Source: Rhodoluna limnophila
GTDB lineage: Bacteria; Actinomycetota; Actinomycetes; Actinomycetales; Microbacteriaceae
NCBI GenBank assembly: GCA_943326655.2
Contig: CALPUC020000051.1
Span: forward strand, 1 to 6,375
Direction: 5' to 3'
DNA length: 6,375 nt
The notes under the pieces were generated by a model that made no database searches, had not been told where the DNA came from, and worked only from the letters and a program-made list of their open reading frames with translations. Below are positions 5,978 to 6,375 of the stretch, piece after piece. Position 1 is the first letter of the stretch; each line of letters begins with the position of its first letter. The translations under genes were made by a program, and so were the position numbers.

Positions 5978-6375
5978 CTAGTCGTCCTCGAGGATGCTTT
6001 CCGGCTGAATATCGATCTTGGCACCGGTTAGATCAGCCGCCAATTTGGCATTCTGGCCCTCTTTTCCGATCGCCAGTGAGAGCTGGTAGTCGGGTACGAG
6101 CGCACGAACGTGCACGCGGCCGTCTGGGTCTTTCGAAGGAATCGTGAAGGTCGCCGAAATCTTGGCTGGCGAAAGAGCTGCCGCCACAAACTTCTTGATG
6201 TCTTCGTCGTAGTCAACGATGTCAATCTTCTCTTCGTTCAACTCCGACGAAACCGCGCGAACGCGAGCACCCATTGGGCCAATGCAAGCGCCCTTGGCGT
6301 TTAGACCTGGAACGGTTGACTTCACGGCGATTTTGGTGCGGTGACCGGCTTCTCTGGCCACCTGCATGATCTCAA
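5978..6375 (-). CDS. nusA: Transcription elongation/termination factor NusA, C-terminal part (cut by window edge)
   Basis: NusA binds RNA polymerase and nascent RNA, affecting pausing, termination and antitermination. The 131 visible residues begin in frame at the window edge (EIMQVAREAGHRTKIAV), so the Met at 6367 is internal and not the start. This portion holds most of KH1, with GACIGPMGARVRAV and its GPMG loop, then EKIDIVDYDEDIKKFVAAAL, and KH2, with SLAIGKEGQNAKLAADLTG and its GKEG loop. It ends shortly after KH2 (KIDIQPESILEDD). There are no acidic repeats as in enterobacterial NusA, which is normal for Actinobacteria. The N-terminal polymerase-binding domain and S1 domain lie beyond the window. 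It is the first visible gene of the cluster; in most bacteria rimP precedes it. Identity is certain from the KH motifs and gene order. Confidence 0.97.
   Translation of the reverse strand, partial: EIMQVAREAGHRTKIAVKSTVPGLNAKGACIGPMGARVRAVSSELNEEKIDIVDYDEDIKKFVAAALSPAKISATFTIPSKDPDGRVHVRALVPDYQLSLAIGKEGQNAKLAADLTGAKIDIQPESILEDD

Noticed and set aside
1..6375. Search for tRNA, rRNA, CRISPR arrays, insertion sequences and attachment sites
   Set aside because: None seen. The window is almost entirely filled by eight co-directional genes of normal families, with gaps of at most about 65 nt.

Overview
The window looks like a piece of an actinobacterial chromosome. The best guess is the family Microbacteriaceae, possibly a small-genome aquatic member such as the Aquiluna/Rhodoluna group. 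Three things point that way: the order nusA-ylxR-infB-rbfA-truB, an IF-2 with the long Pro/Ala then Gly/Pro/Arg-rich linker usual in Actinobacteria, and an IF-2 start (MAALPRVYDIAKELG) that resembles Microbacteriaceae IF-2. Base composition is only moderately GC-rich, low for the family, which is why an aquatic lineage is suggested. The placement is inference from memory, not a database match.

All eight genes lie on the minus strand, so transcription runs from high to low coordinates. From the right edge: the C-terminal part of nusA (KH domains, cut by the window), ylxR/rnpM, infB, rbfA, truB, an unnamed 119-residue four-helix membrane protein, pstC, and the first 98 codons of pstA (cut by the left edge). 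Gaps are tiny: about 30, 63, 9 and 2 nt, then an 8-nt overlap, about 63 nt, and a 1-nt overlap. Almost every base is coding. No intergenic stretch reaches 300 nt, and I see no convincing terminator, promoter, RNA gene, CRISPR array or mobile element.

The first five genes form the conserved transcription/translation cluster: NusA (elongation and termination factor), YlxR (RNase P-associated RNA-binding protein), IF-2 (initiator tRNA GTPase), RbfA (30S maturation) and TruB (tRNA Psi55). The last two encode the permease pair of the high-affinity phosphate ABC transporter. What stands out is the junction: truB is followed by a membrane protein of unknown function and then pstC-pstA, with neither ribF (common after truB) nor pstS (usual before pstC) at this place.

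Start codons need care. infB very probably starts at a GTG (5611) behind a perfect AGGAG, not at the TTG seven codons upstream. truB starts at a TTG. pstC more likely starts at its second ATG (1282). Small inverted repeats sit exactly at the ylxR and infB translation starts. The window is mostly ordinary core genome; I found no clearly new system.
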